Assembly (NCBI GenBank): GCA_947567425.1 | Contig: CANOLV010000010.1 | Coordinates: 1 to 64,000, forward strand | Direction: 5' to 3' | Length of the DNA: 64,000 nucleotides | DNA from: an uncultured Porphyromonadaceae bacterium | Lineage (GTDB): Bacteria > Bacteroidota > Bacteroidia > Bacteroidales > Muribaculaceae | In this document: positions 44,777 through 53,729 of the stretch, in pieces | Numbering within the stretch: position 1 is the stretch's first letter | How the letters are laid out: each line of letters starts with the position of its first letter | Made by a program: the position numbers and the translations under genes | The notes under the pieces: model-generated | What the model saw: only the letters and a program-made list of their open reading frames with translations | Told to the model about the DNA's origin: nothing | Database searches by the model: none

Positions 44777-46432
44777 ATGGAAAAATTCCAGTACATAGCC
44801 GCTGCATTATGCATCACTACGGCAATGCAGGCCCACAGTACCGGGCCGTGGATTCCCGACCAGGGCGACGGCACATACGTCAACCCGGTGATCTATGCCG
44901 ACTACTCCGATCCGGACGCAGTGGCCGTCGGCGACGACTTCTATATGACCGCATCGAGTTTTCAATGCGCTCCCGGACTGCCCATACTACACTCAAAAGA
45001 TCTGGTCAACTGGGAAATCGTAAACTATGCCATAAAGGAAGTTCCGCCGACCCAATACTTCGACGAAGCACCCCGTCATGGTAAAGGCGTGTGGGCACCG
45101 AGCATACGCTACCACGACAATGAATACTATATCTATTGGGGCGACCCAGACTTCGGCATCTTCATGGTGAAGACCTCCGACCCAAAGGGTGAATGGAGCA
45201 GCCCCGTACTTGTCAAGGGTGGCAAAGGCATGATCGATCCAGTTCCGCTGTGGGACGACGACGGACGCGTATATCTCGCCCACGCCTGGGCGGCCAGCCG
45301 TGTAGGGTTCAACAGCCTGATAACCGTATTCGAAATGAACAGCGAAGGCACCGCACCGATATCCGATCCGGTAATGGTGTTCGACGGCAACGACGGCATA
45401 AACCACACGATCGAAGGCCCCAAGCTTTATAAGCGCGACGGCTACTATTATATTTTCGCTCCGGCAGGAGGCGTAGTCGACGGGTGGCAGCTCGTGATGA
45501 GGTCAAAGAACATATATGGCCCATACGAACCCAGAATAGTCATGGCCCAAGGCTCCACAGACATCAACGGACCACACCAAGGCGCTTGGATCGACACCGA
45601 AAACGGCGAGTCGTGGTTCCTGCACTTCCAGGACAAAGGTGCATACGGAAGAGTCATACACCTTAATCCTATGACTTGGAACGACGGTTGGCCGGTAATA
45701 GGCACCGACAGTGACGGCGACGGATGCGGCGAACCTGTCAGAAGGTACAAAAAGCCGGCTGTAAAGACACCCGTAAAGACACCTGTAACTCCTGCGGTCT
45801 CCGATGAATTCAACTCACGCCATATAGACCTTCAATGGGAATGGCATTCCAATTATAAGGATACGTTTGGATTCCCGTCGGATTTAGGATTCTTCCGACT
45901 GTACGGCCACAAGCTCTCTCCCGGATTTGTCAACTATTGGGAAGTCCCGAACATGCTGCTTCAAAAATTACCCGCCGAGACATTCACCGCCACCGCGAAA
46001 CTCCGCATATCAGCGAAATCCACCAGCGAGGGAGCTGTGGCAGGATTGATCGTCATGGGTTGGGACTACAGCTTCATCGGGCTCGAAAAGAACGGCGACG
46101 GTTTTGACCTCGTCAGGGGCACATGCATTGATGCCGAACAGGGCACACCACAGGAAGTCGTCAGACTCCAACCCGTCACACCTACACGGGTTTATTCCGC
46201 CGGACTGAACCCAAACTACGAATGCGACATATATCTGCGGATAAAAGTCGGGAAAGGCGGCGTCTGTACGTTCTTCTACAGTCTTGACGGCAAAAAATTC
46301 AAAGCCGCCGGAGAGCCGTTCACCGCACGGCAGGGCAAATGGATAGGAGCCAAAGTCGGCATGTTTGCCACCGTTCCCGACAACACCGACCGCGGATGGA
46401 TGGACATCGACTGGTTCCGCCTGACGGAATGA
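44777..46432 (+). CDS. GH43 beta-xylosidase/arabinofuranosidase with C-terminal concanavalin-like domain
   Basis: A 551-residue exported GH43 enzyme with a signal peptide (about 1-19) and a five-bladed propeller carrying base Asp45 (ADYSDPDAV), modulator Asp154 (GMIDPVPLWD) and acid Glu213 (HTIEGPKLYK). A short repeated Val-Lys-Thr-Pro linker (about 330-343) leads to a C-terminal beta-sandwich of the kind that often follows GH43_12-type enzymes. Activity on xylose or arabinose side chains is likely, but subfamily and substrate need a tree. It is separated from GH97 by 138 bp containing a hairpin. Confidence 0.9.
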   Translation: MEKFQYIAAALCITTAMQAHSTGPWIPDQGDGTYVNPVIYADYSDPDAVAVGDDFYMTASSFQCAPGLPILHSKDLVNWEIVNYAIKEVPPTQYFDEAPRHGKGVWAPSIRYHDNEYYIYWGDPDFGIFMVKTSDPKGEWSSPVLVKGGKGMIDPVPLWDDDGRVYLAHAWAASRVGFNSLITVFEMNSEGTAPISDPVMVFDGNDGINHTIEGPKLYKRDGYYYIFAPAGGVVDGWQLVMRSKNIYGPYEPRIVMAQGSTDINGPHQGAWIDTENGESWFLHFQDKGAYGRVIHLNPMTWNDGWPVIGTDSDGDGCGEPVRRYKKPAVKTPVKTPVTPAVSDEFNSRHIDLQWEWHSNYKDTFGFPSDLGFFRLYGHKLSPGFVNYWEVPNMLLQKLPAETFTATAKLRISAKSTSEGAVAGLIVMGWDYSFIGLEKNGDGFDLVRGTCIDAEQGTPQEVVRLQPVTPTRVYSAGLNPNYECDIYLRIKVGKGGVCTFFYSLDGKKFKAAGEPFTARQGKWIGAKVGMFATVPDNTDRGWMDIDWFRLTE

Positions 46433-46484
46433 TATAAATACCTTACGCATAATTGATCCTCGACATCAACCAAATTACATAAAC

Positions 46485-47729
46485 ATGCTAAAAACTACCA
46501 CCGACATGAAATATGCCTTATTCGGACTCGGCATGATGTTCCTGACATCATGCGTGTCCACCACCTCCGAGACCCTCGATTTAGAAAAGGCGCTCTCTTA
46601 CTGCGACACCCACGTATGCCGCACGTTAAACGAACTCAAGGAGGACAACGACTCCATTGACTACTCGATGATGCCGCGCAACATCATGGCCTCCGACTCC
46701 CGTTGGCACTGCCGCAAGGCCGACAAGGCCGAATGGTGCGGCGGATTTTGGCCCGGAGTGCTTTGGTATGACTACGAAGCCACCAAAAATGAGGACATCC
46801 GCCGGCAAGCCGAGAAGTTCACCGAATCGCTTGAATTCCTGTCAAAGACTCCGGCCTTCGACCACGACCTCGGATTCCTGATGTTCTGCAGCTACGGAAA
46901 CGGCTATCGGCTGACCAATAATCCGAAGTACAAACAGATCATTCTCGACACCGCCGACTCGCTCGCCACACTCTACAATCCAGCCGTCGGGACCATACTG
47001 TCATGGCCGCGCAACGTCGAGATTTATGGCGGACACAACACCATCATGGACAACATGATCAACCTCGAGATGCTATTCTGGGCAGCCAAGAACGGAGGCG
47101 ACAGGCGCCTCTATGACATAGCCGTCGACCATGCCGCCACAACCATGAAGCATCATTTCCGCGACGACTACACCTCATACCACGTAGCGGTCTACGACTC
47201 CGTCTCCGGCGACTTCATAAAAGGCATGACGCACCAGGGCTACGCCGACAATTCCATGTGGGCACGCGGACAGGCATGGGCCATCTACGGCTACACCATG
47301 GTATACCGCGAGACCCGCGACCCTCGGTTCCTTGACTTTGCCCAGAAAGTGACCGACGTGTATCTGCAACGGTTGCCCGACGACTATGTGCCGTACTGGG
47401 ACTTCGACGATCCCGCCATTCCTGACGCACCCAAAGATGCATCCGCGGCATGCGTGGTGGCCTCGGCACTGCTCGAACTGCAGAACTACGTCCAGCCGGA
47501 AAAGTCAGCCTCATATAAAGACACCGCCCGGCGCATACTGACATCGCTGTCAAGCGACAGATACCTCTGCGGAGACTCCAAACCGGCCTTTCTGCTCCAT
47601 TCTGTCGGACACATGCCTGCCGGATCCGAAATCGACGCATCGATAATATACGCCGACTACTACTATATCGAAGCGCTCCTGCGCATGAAAAAGATTGACC
47701 AGGGCAAGGACGTCCTCGCATCCCTGTAG
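46485..47729 (+). CDS. GH88 unsaturated glucuronyl hydrolase, lipoprotein
   Basis: A 414-residue unsaturated glucuronyl hydrolase, which hydrates the 4,5-double bond left by polysaccharide lyases and releases the uronic acid. The lipobox is FLTSC (Cys23), and the ATG at 46506 is the likelier start for the lipoprotein signal. The (alpha/alpha)6 barrel contains Asp128 (AFDHDLGFLM) and Asp189 (NTIMDNMINLEM), whose 61-residue spacing equals that of the catalytic Asp88/Asp149 pair in the Bacillus enzyme. WARGQAWAIYGY and the C-terminal YADYYYIEALLR are also typical. It is the last gene of the PUL and is followed by a strong terminator. Confidence 0.94.
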   Translation: MLKTTTDMKYALFGLGMMFLTSCVSTTSETLDLEKALSYCDTHVCRTLNELKEDNDSIDYSMMPRNIMASDSRWHCRKADKAEWCGGFWPGVLWYDYEATKNEDIRRQAEKFTESLEFLSKTPAFDHDLGFLMFCSYGNGYRLTNNPKYKQIILDTADSLATLYNPAVGTILSWPRNVEIYGGHNTIMDNMINLEMLFWAAKNGGDRRLYDIAVDHAATTMKHHFRDDYTSYHVAVYDSVSGDFIKGMTHQGYADNSMWARGQAWAIYGYTMVYRETRDPRFLDFAQKVTDVYLQRLPDDYVPYWDFDDPAIPDAPKDASAACVVASALLELQNYVQPEKSASYKDTARRILTSLSSDRYLCGDSKPAFLLHSVGHMPAGSEIDASIIYADYYYIEALLRMKKIDQGKDVLASL

Positions 47730-47761
47730 CGACACGCCGAATCGGCCCTTAAATTCGCACG

Positions 47762-47806
47762 AAGCGGGTTATATGTAGCGCATCTACATATAACCCGCTT
47801 ATTTTT
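47762..47806 (+). terminator. terminator closing the PUL
   Basis: A perfect 17-bp stem (47762-47778 with 47784-47800) around CGCAT is followed by TATTTTT. Confidence 0.9.
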
Positions 47807-47949
47807 AAAGGCATGCATTTCAAGCCAAGATAGCGTCTAAATCATCTTGCACGACATTGGAATAAATATTTTCGACATTTTTAGAACTTTTGCAGATGTG
47901 CTTTGTTTTAGAGATAAACAACATTTTTAACTCAACTATTTCAATGTTT

Positions 47950-49008
47950 ATGAAAAAAGCTTTATTAATGATTGCTCTCATGCTTAGTAGCGTGGTTGCT
48001 TTCGCTCAGAAACCAGACAAAAACGAGGTAAAACAACTTCAGAACTTCCTGTCACAACCTGCTGAAAAAGGTGGTACGAATGCCCAGGCATTGAAAATCA
48101 CCAATCTCTCCGCTCCCTCTACATGGGAAGGTGTAACTGTAGAAAACGGCAAAGTAACTGCCATCCAATGGAAGGACAAACATCTTGCCGGCTCTCTCAA
48201 CCTTTCCGGATTCTCCGCTCTTACTAAAGTAGACGTTTCTCGCAACGCACTTACAGAACTCAACGTTTCAAACAATCCGGCACTTATCGAAGTTAACGCT
48301 TCCAGAAATAAGCTCGCTCAGATGCAGATCGACAATGACGGCGCACTCGCTAAGCTATCCGTTTACCGCAACCGCCTTACCGACCTCAACATCACCGGAA
48401 CACCGTTCCTGACCGATCTTAACTGTTCAAACAACCTCTTCGTAGAGCTTAACCTGGCCAACGCCGCCAATCTTAAGTCTCTCAACTGCCAGGGTTGCCA
48501 CATCGAACAGCTCAACATCCAGGGTTGCGCGGCTTTGAAGAATCTTTATTGCGGTTACAACAAGCTTACTTCCATCAACCTTTACGGCGTGGAGAACTTG
48601 ACCAACTTCAATATCGACGACAACGAGATCTCTGAACTTATCATCTCCGGTCTGCCCTCTTTGAGCACTTTCATCTGCTCCGACAACCGGATGAAGTCTT
48701 TGGCTCTCCGCAACTGTAACGCTCTTATCGACGTAGTTTGCTCTTACAACGACCTTACCAGCTTTACTCTTGACAACTGCCCCAACCTTCAGTACATCGA
48801 CTGTTCTTACAACGACTTGACCAGCCTGACCGCAAGCAACCTTACTTTCCTCCAGCGCCTCATCTGTAACAACAACCAGCTGACCATGCTTGACGTATCT
48901 TTCGACCAGGCTCTTACCTACATCAACTGCCGCTACAACTACATCACCGACTTCCGCACCATCGGTTGCACCAACCTGAACATGGTGGCCTGTCAGTGGA
49001 ACTACTAA
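47950..49008 (+). CDS. secreted leucine-rich-repeat protein with Asn/Cys ladder
   Basis: A 352-residue exported protein with a signal peptide (MKKALLMIALMLSSVVAFAQ). From about residue 75 on it consists of consecutive 21-22-residue repeats of the L-x-x-L-x-C/V-S/N-x-N-x-L-x-x-L-x-L type. Asn and Cys recur at the ladder positions (DLNCSNNLF, SLNCQGC, NLYCGYNKL, FICSDNRM, YIDCSYNDL). This resembles bacterial LRR proteins of the InlJ-like class, which are usually binding proteins. I use the ATG at 47950; the frame is open back to 47890 but without signal-like sequence. A near-consensus box (AACTTTTG, 47885-47892) lies upstream. Codon use is more pyrimidine-ending than in neighbours. The 3' end is part of a 118-bp direct repeat. 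Confidence 0.85.
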   Translation: MKKALLMIALMLSSVVAFAQKPDKNEVKQLQNFLSQPAEKGGTNAQALKITNLSAPSTWEGVTVENGKVTAIQWKDKHLAGSLNLSGFSALTKVDVSRNALTELNVSNNPALIEVNASRNKLAQMQIDNDGALAKLSVYRNRLTDLNITGTPFLTDLNCSNNLFVELNLANAANLKSLNCQGCHIEQLNIQGCAALKNLYCGYNKLTSINLYGVENLTNFNIDDNEISELIISGLPSLSTFICSDNRMKSLALRNCNALIDVVCSYNDLTSFTLDNCPNLQYIDCSYNDLTSLTASNLTFLQRLICNNNQLTMLDVSFDQALTYINCRYNYITDFRTIGCTNLNMVACQWNY

Positions 49009-49088
49009 TCGAACGACAGCTTTTTTAAGTCTGTAATCCCAGATAATTAACCATCATGCTTATCTGACAGACACTTAAACATTAACCC
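48971..49088 (+). repeat. 118-bp direct repeat, copy 1 (spans LRR gene 3' end)
   Basis: It covers the last 12 codons plus stop of the LRR gene and 80 bp beyond. It matches 51711-51828 with 3 mismatches, all in the coding part. Confidence 0.95.
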
Positions 49089-49089
49089 G

Positions 49090-49127
49090 TATTGGCGGAT
49101 GCCCCCAAGGCACCCGCCAATATCCAT
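49090..49127 (+). terminator. terminator after the LRR gene
   Basis: TATTGGCGG (49090-49098) pairs with CCGCCAATA (49114-49122) with a small internal mismatch region and a weak T-rich tail. Confidence 0.55.
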
Positions 49128-49567
49128 TTTAACTGAAATTACCCCAAAAGGCAGTAAAGTAAAATAAAACTATCTTAATAATAACTATGAATCTTGTAAG
49201 TCAACAAGGCATACTCATATTTATAAATTCTCATCAATTTGGCTATATAAAATAAGAATACGACACAACATAATTACATATTTAATTCAAATTTCAAAAA
49301 AACAAGAAAATCATTTTGAACAATCGACAATATACCTTAAATTTGTAGCATTCAAAATATTGCTGACATACATACACAATATTTCCGAATCCATATCCAA
49401 TAATTCATTTTAACCACAATTCAATATCATAACCAAACACAGACAAAAGACTTATCAAGGGAAAAGGCCACGGCATACACCTTAAGGTGAGTATCAAGGA
49501 CACTCCACCCTGCAAAGAAAATTAATCATTGTGCCACAAATAAATATATTTTTGATAACAAGGAAAA
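49123..49567 (+). other. A+T-rich non-coding leader region of the islet
   Basis: There is no gene here. It contains an ideal promoter (49315-49345) and then about 215 nt of untranslated leader. The leader includes the perfect palindrome CACCTTAAGGTG (49478-49489) in an otherwise AT-rich stretch, and ends with AAGGA just before the ATG at 49568. Confidence 0.6.
49315..49345 (+). promoter_or_regulatory. consensus promoter of the islet
   Basis: TTTG (49315-49318), exactly 19 bp, then TAAATTTG (49338-49345): the full Bacteroidales -33/-7 consensus. Predicted start is near 49349, leaving a long leader of about 218 nt. Confidence 0.8.
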
Positions 49568-50264
49568 ATGAAATTGTTTAAAATCTCTTATATAATTTTT
49601 GCGACTATTATTTTATTAATCAGTTATAGCTGTCAACAAGATTCCGTTATTGACCAACCATCCGACCTTCCATATCTTTCGTTGCCTGATAATACTCTGT
49701 CTCAAAAACTAAATGAGATGTCTCATCAGGATGCTAGTATAATAATGGAATCATTTGGCAGAATGAAAATCCGTGAAAATGAATATGGACAATATAAAGT
49801 ATTGACATTGTCTGGTCAGGAAATAAATGTATCCGAAAACATATATAGATATATAACTAATCTTATTCACACACAAAACCAAAACATCATATCTGAAATC
49901 AGTATTTCGCGTAGTTCTCTATTAGATTCAAAAGAAGACTCAAATACAAATTTAAACGATTGCGTAGCCTGGAGCATATGTTACGCTAGACACATGTCGT
50001 ACGAATCAGTAAATGGATGGATAACTCAAAATTATGGAACGAATGGAGTCCCTTGCAGGTAAAGAGGGTGGAAAAGTTATGAGTCCAGGAGACCTGTGTG
50101 GTCAGCATAATTTTGAGGGAAAATGTATTGTAGTTGAAGGACTCCATCACGCGATGATTGCATTTTCAGCTAATGGATATATGATAACATGCATGGATGC
50201 TCAGGGAGGAAGCATTAAAACCATTCCAATCAACAATATCACATTAGCATATAAATATAACTAA
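49568..50264 (+). pseudogene. C39/papain-like cysteine peptidase lipoprotein, split by a frameshift
   Basis: Two overlapping frames together read as one lipoprotein of about 230 residues. The first (49568-50062) has a lipobox (LLISYSC, Cys22), a Ser/Asn-rich spacer and NDCVAWSICYARH, with candidate nucleophile Cys132. The second (+1 frame, open from 50034 to 50264) has VEGLHHAMIAF and ITCMDAQGG, which supply the His and Asp of a papain or C39-like triad. Dropping one base near 50049-50053 (GTCCCTT) would join them smoothly. I read this as a frameshifted gene; sequencing error or programmed frameshifting are alternatives. Codon use is strongly A+T-rich compared with the flanking chromosome. 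A Shine-Dalgarno AAGGA precedes the start. Function is unknown; maturation of, or defence against, a secreted peptide is only a guess. Confidence 0.6.
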
Positions 50265-50275
50265 TCCATAATAAT

Positions 50276-50926
50276 ATGAAATTCAAATTGACCATAATGT
50301 TTCTTTTGGCGTGGGTACCACTAACTTATGCTCAAATAGAAAATTTTGATAAGTGTTACGGCAGTCCAAAATCAACTGTCGATGTGGAATTAAAAGTTCC
50401 ATGTGGATTCAATGCCATAGATTCCGCACCAAGTACATTCTTTATTAATCCGGAATCTAGTCCATATTTAAGCAGTTGGCATGGCAATGTTTTCCAATCA
50501 GTCGATAGTAATTGTGTATTGTTATTCCCTAAATTATATTCCAGTATCTTGTCTTACAAAGGACAGGTGCGGAGTGAACTCGAAGCCGTAGGAAATGACC
50601 GTGAAAATATATCTGATATTATAACTACTGTTGTTAACGAAGATATGTCGACTTACTGTAATGCCGATACCGCTTATATATACCGTCTAAAATTACCCCA
50701 GCCGTTCATGGATAAATACTCTCACTGCGTGGGCATATATCTACGAAAATATGCCCATCCAGCGATATTGATGAAAGTGATGATGACCGATGAGGGGCTA
50801 ATTAAGGCTGACAACTATGTTAAACTGCTACTTTCTTGCGTCAAATACGGCAACACGACCACGGCAGAAAGCATAAAAGTTGAGGAATGGCTTGAAGATA
50901 GCCGTCGACACAATCCAAACCTCTAA
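50276..50926 (+). CDS. secreted protein of unknown function, paralogue A
   Basis: A 216-residue exported protein with a signal peptide ending near TYAQ (about 20). I do not recognise the family. Its C-terminal half (PFMDKYSHCVGIYLRKYAHP, then MMTDEGLIKADNYVKLLLSCVKYG) closely parallels that of the next gene, so the two are tandem paralogues; the N-terminal halves are more diverged. It begins 11 bp after the peptidase-like gene and is co-directional, so it is likely co-transcribed. Composition is A+T-rich, like the rest of the islet. Confidence 0.8.
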   Translation: MKFKLTIMFLLAWVPLTYAQIENFDKCYGSPKSTVDVELKVPCGFNAIDSAPSTFFINPESSPYLSSWHGNVFQSVDSNCVLLFPKLYSSILSYKGQVRSELEAVGNDRENISDIITTVVNEDMSTYCNADTAYIYRLKLPQPFMDKYSHCVGIYLRKYAHPAILMKVMMTDEGLIKADNYVKLLLSCVKYGNTTTAESIKVEEWLEDSRRHNPNL

Positions 50927-50938
50927 AACTTAATTTTT

Positions 50939-51658
50939 ATGCTACAACAGATTTACGTTGCGATGGTGTTTTTAGTAACAGTTGCCATCGCACATGCGCA
51001 GACTCACGGCTTCAAAGAGTATCAAGACAGCTACAGAAAGATGGATGTCACTGTCAAGGCTCCGGAAGGAATGCGCTATAATGATAATTCAGCATATAGT
51101 GCAGAAAACGATTATCAAACTTATACGATAGATGTAAACCCAGATTTCTGTACTCTAAGCTGTGGGCATAAGATGCCCAATATTGGGTGGATATACGGCG
51201 CGGCGTTTGAAGGCGATGGGGCTGTGATGCTATTTCCGACACAGTTCAGCTACATGCCTCAGTTGGATTCGTGGGTCGAGCTGGAGATTCAAGCCTCGCA
51301 TTCAGACCAAAACCTGGATGTCAGGCCGTATCTGTCAGTTATTGCACAAAAAGACATGTCGAAATACGCCAACGCAGACACCGTATTAGTCTATCAATTT
51401 GATATTTTGGGAAAACCTTTTATGGACAAATATTCCCATGTCATAGGCGTATATCTGCGTAAGTATGCCCATCCGAGTATCGGCCTGAAGATTGTAACCG
51501 ACGACAAGGGACTTACCAAGAAGGATGAATACGTGAAGTTGATGCTTGACTGCATCAAATATGGCGATGAAGTCCACGATGAAGGCGTCAAGTGGGAAAA
51601 AGAATATCCCGGCAAAATCACCATTTTGGATAAAAGCCCATCCATACATACGAATTAA
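50939..51658 (+). CDS. secreted protein of unknown function, paralogue B
   Basis: A 239-residue exported protein (signal peptide about 1-20, ending AHAQ), paralogous to the preceding gene. Shared features include a DVTVKAP/VELKVPCG-like N-terminal strand and the block PFMDKYSHVIGVYLRKYAHP followed by TDDKGLTKKDEYVKLMLDCIKYG. It has a longer C-terminal tail rich in Lys/Glu. It lies 12 bp after paralogue A. Its base composition is closer to the host than that of its neighbour. There is no enzyme motif that I can see. Confidence 0.8.
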   Translation: MLQQIYVAMVFLVTVAIAHAQTHGFKEYQDSYRKMDVTVKAPEGMRYNDNSAYSAENDYQTYTIDVNPDFCTLSCGHKMPNIGWIYGAAFEGDGAVMLFPTQFSYMPQLDSWVELEIQASHSDQNLDVRPYLSVIAQKDMSKYANADTVLVYQFDILGKPFMDKYSHVIGVYLRKYAHPSIGLKIVTDDKGLTKKDEYVKLMLDCIKYGDEVHDEGVKWEKEYPGKITILDKSPSIHTN

Positions 51659-51710
51659 TATGAGTAGGTTACTTAAAGTTAATACTATCGCAAAAAATGA
51701 TATCATTGCT

Positions 51711-51828
51711 CCAACCTGAACATGATAGCCTGTCAGTGTAACTACTAATCGAACGACAGCTTTTTTAAGTCTGTAATCCCAGATAATTAACCATCATGCT
51801 TATCTGACAGACACTTAAACATTAACCC
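51711..51828 (+). repeat. 118-bp direct repeat, copy 2 (LRR gene-end remnant)
   Basis: It matches 48971-49088 with 3 mismatches. The coding part stays in frame but would read Ile for Val and Cys for Trp, as if it came from the tail of a second, related LRR gene. No other LRR sequence precedes it. Confidence 0.95.
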
Positions 51829-51831
51829 ATG

Positions 51832-51865
51832 CTACGGCCGCCATTCTGGCGGCCGTAGTTTTTTT
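51832..51865 (+). terminator. strong terminator after the islet
   Basis: CTACGGCCGCCA (51832-51843) pairs perfectly with TGGCGGCCGTAG (51847-51858) around TTC, followed by TTTTTTT. Confidence 0.92.
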
Positions 51866-51901
51866 AGTACCCGTTTAACACGAAATTTGCCATTTTTTCC
51901 G

Positions 51902-51909
51902 TATTTTTG
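51902..51909 (+). promoter_or_regulatory. lepA promoter -7 box (near-leaderless)
   Basis: TATTTTTG ends 8 bp before the lepA ATG, predicting a leader of about 5 nt. Confidence 0.55.
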
Positions 51910-51917
51910 CACCCGAT

Positions 51918-53705
51918 ATGAAACGAATACGTAATTTTTGCATCATAGCCCACATCGACCACGGCAAGAGTACTCTCGCCGACCGTCTGCTCGAATATAC
52001 CAACACCATCGCCTCGAAGGACCTCCAGGCACAGGTGCTCGACGACATGGACCTTGAACGGGAACGTGGAATAACCATCAAAAGCCACGCCATTCAGATG
52101 GAATATGGTCTTGACGGCGAACGGTATACGCTTAATCTTATCGACACTCCGGGACACGTCGATTTCTCATACGAAGTATCGCGCTCGATCGCCGCATGCG
52201 AAGGCGCACTGCTAATAGTCGATGCTTCGCAAGGCATCCAGGCTCAGACCATATCCAACCTCTACATGGCCATCGACAATGATCTTGAGATCATTCCCGT
52301 GATCAACAAGGTCGATCTCGACAGCGCCAAGCCCGACGAGGTCGAGGATCAGATCATAGACCTGCTCGGATGCAAGCGGGAGGAGATCATCCGTGCTTCC
52401 GGAAAGACCGGTGTCGGAATTCCGGAAATACTTCAAGCCATCATCGAGCGCATTCCGGCTCCCAAGGGCGACCCACAGGCCCCGCTCCAGGCACTCATCT
52501 TCGACTCCGTCTTCAATCCATTCAGAGGCATCATAGCCTACTATAAGATTGTTAACGGCACCATCCGCAAAAACGACTTTGTGAAATTCGTTTCGACAGG
52601 CAAGGAGTACCACGCCGACGAAATCGGAGTGCTGAAGCTCGACATGTCGCCCCGCGAAGAACTATCGGCTGGAAATGTCGGCTACATAATCTCCGGAATC
52701 AAGACCTCCAAAGAGGTCCGCGTGGGCGACACCATCACCCATGTACAGAATCCGTGCGACAAAGCCATCGACGGATTTGAGGAAGTAAAGCCGATGGTGT
52801 TCGCCGGTGTATATCCCATCGAGACCGAAGACTTCGAAAATCTGCGCTCCTCGCTTGAGAAGCTGCAGCTCAACGACGCCTCACTGACATTCTCCCCGGA
52901 ATCGTCGATGGCGCTCGGATTCGGATTCCGGTGCGGTTTCCTCGGGCTTCTGCACATGGAAATCATACAGGAACGCCTCGGCCGCGAGTTTGACATGGAC
53001 GTCATCACCACTGTGCCTAACGTGTCATACCGCGTCTACGATAAAAAAGGCGAGATGACAGAGGTCCACAACCCCTCAGGACTCCCCGACCCTACACTCA
53101 TCGACCATATAGAAGAGCCCTATATAAGAGCGTCGGTCATAACAGCCGCCGACTATATAGGACCCATTATGACATTATGCCTCGGCAAAAGAGGCGAGCT
53201 CGTAAAGCAGGAATACATCTCAGGCAACAGAATCGAAATCACTTTCGACCTCCCGTTGGGCGAAATAGTCATCGACTTTTACGACAAGCTTAAGTCCATA
53301 TCGAAAGGCTATGCATCCTTCGACTATCACCTGCACGACTTCCGCGAGTCGAAACTCGTCAAACTCGACATACTCCTTAATGGAGAAAGCGTCGACGCAC
53401 TGAGCACACTGACCCATGTCGACAATGCTGTCAACTTCGGAAGGCGCATGTGCGAGAAGCTGAAGGAACTGATTCCCCGACAGCAGTTCGACATAGCCAT
53501 ACAAGCCGCCATCGGTGCCAAAATCATTGCCCGCGAGACGATAAAGGCAGTCAGAAAGGACGTCACCGCAAAGTGCTACGGAGGTGACATATCCCGAAAG
53601 CGTAAATTGCTTGAAAAGCAGAAGAAAGGCAAAAAGAGGATGAAACAGATCGGCTCGGTAGAAGTGCCGCAGAAAGCATTCCTCGCAGTGCTAAAGCTCG
53701 ACTAA
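51918..53705 (+). CDS. lepA: elongation factor 4 (LepA)
   Basis: A 595-residue ribosome-associated translational GTPase that acts on stalled or misassembled ribosomes. The G1 motif is in [14 protein letters not shown], switch/G2 is RGITIKS, G3 is DTPGHVDF and G4 is NKVDL. Domains II, III and V follow, then the LepA-specific C-terminal domain, which is rich in basic residues ([19 protein letters not shown]). Length is standard. It is probably transcribed alone, with its own promoter and a terminator 25 bp after the stop. Confidence 0.98.
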   Translation: MKRIRNFCIIAHIDHGKSTLADRLLEYTNTIASKDLQAQVLDDMDLERERGITIKSHAIQMEYGLDGERYTLNLIDTPGHVDFSYEVSRSIAACEGALLIVDASQGIQAQTISNLYMAIDNDLEIIPVINKVDLDSAKPDEVEDQIIDLLGCKREEIIRASGKTGVGIPEILQAIIERIPAPKGDPQAPLQALIFDSVFNPFRGIIAYYKIVNGTIRKNDFVKFVSTGKEYHADEIGVLKLDMSPREELSAGNVGYIISGIKTSKEVRVGDTITHVQNPCDKAIDGFEEVKPMVFAGVYPIETEDFENLRSSLEKLQLNDASLTFSPESSMALGFGFRCGFLGLLHMEIIQERLGREFDMDVITTVPNVSYRVYDKKGEMTEVHNPSGLPDPTLIDHIEEPYIRASVITAADYIGPIMTLCLGKRGELVKQEYISGNRIEITFDLPLGEIVIDFYDKLKSISKGYASFDYHLHDFRESKLVKLDILLNGESVDALSTLTHVDNAVNFGRRMCEKLKELIPRQQFDIAIQAAIGAKIIARETIKAVRKDVTAKCYGGDISRKRKLLEKQKKGKKRMKQIGSVEVPQKAFLAVLKLD

Positions 53706-53729
53706 CAAATTAAGATTTATTATTGTTAT

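Noticed and set aside
48971..51828. Islet as a classical integrative element
   Set aside because: The direct repeats look like attachment sites, but no integrase, relaxase or transposase lies between them and the repeats are imperfect. I therefore report it as a cassette or recombination product, not a defined mobile element.
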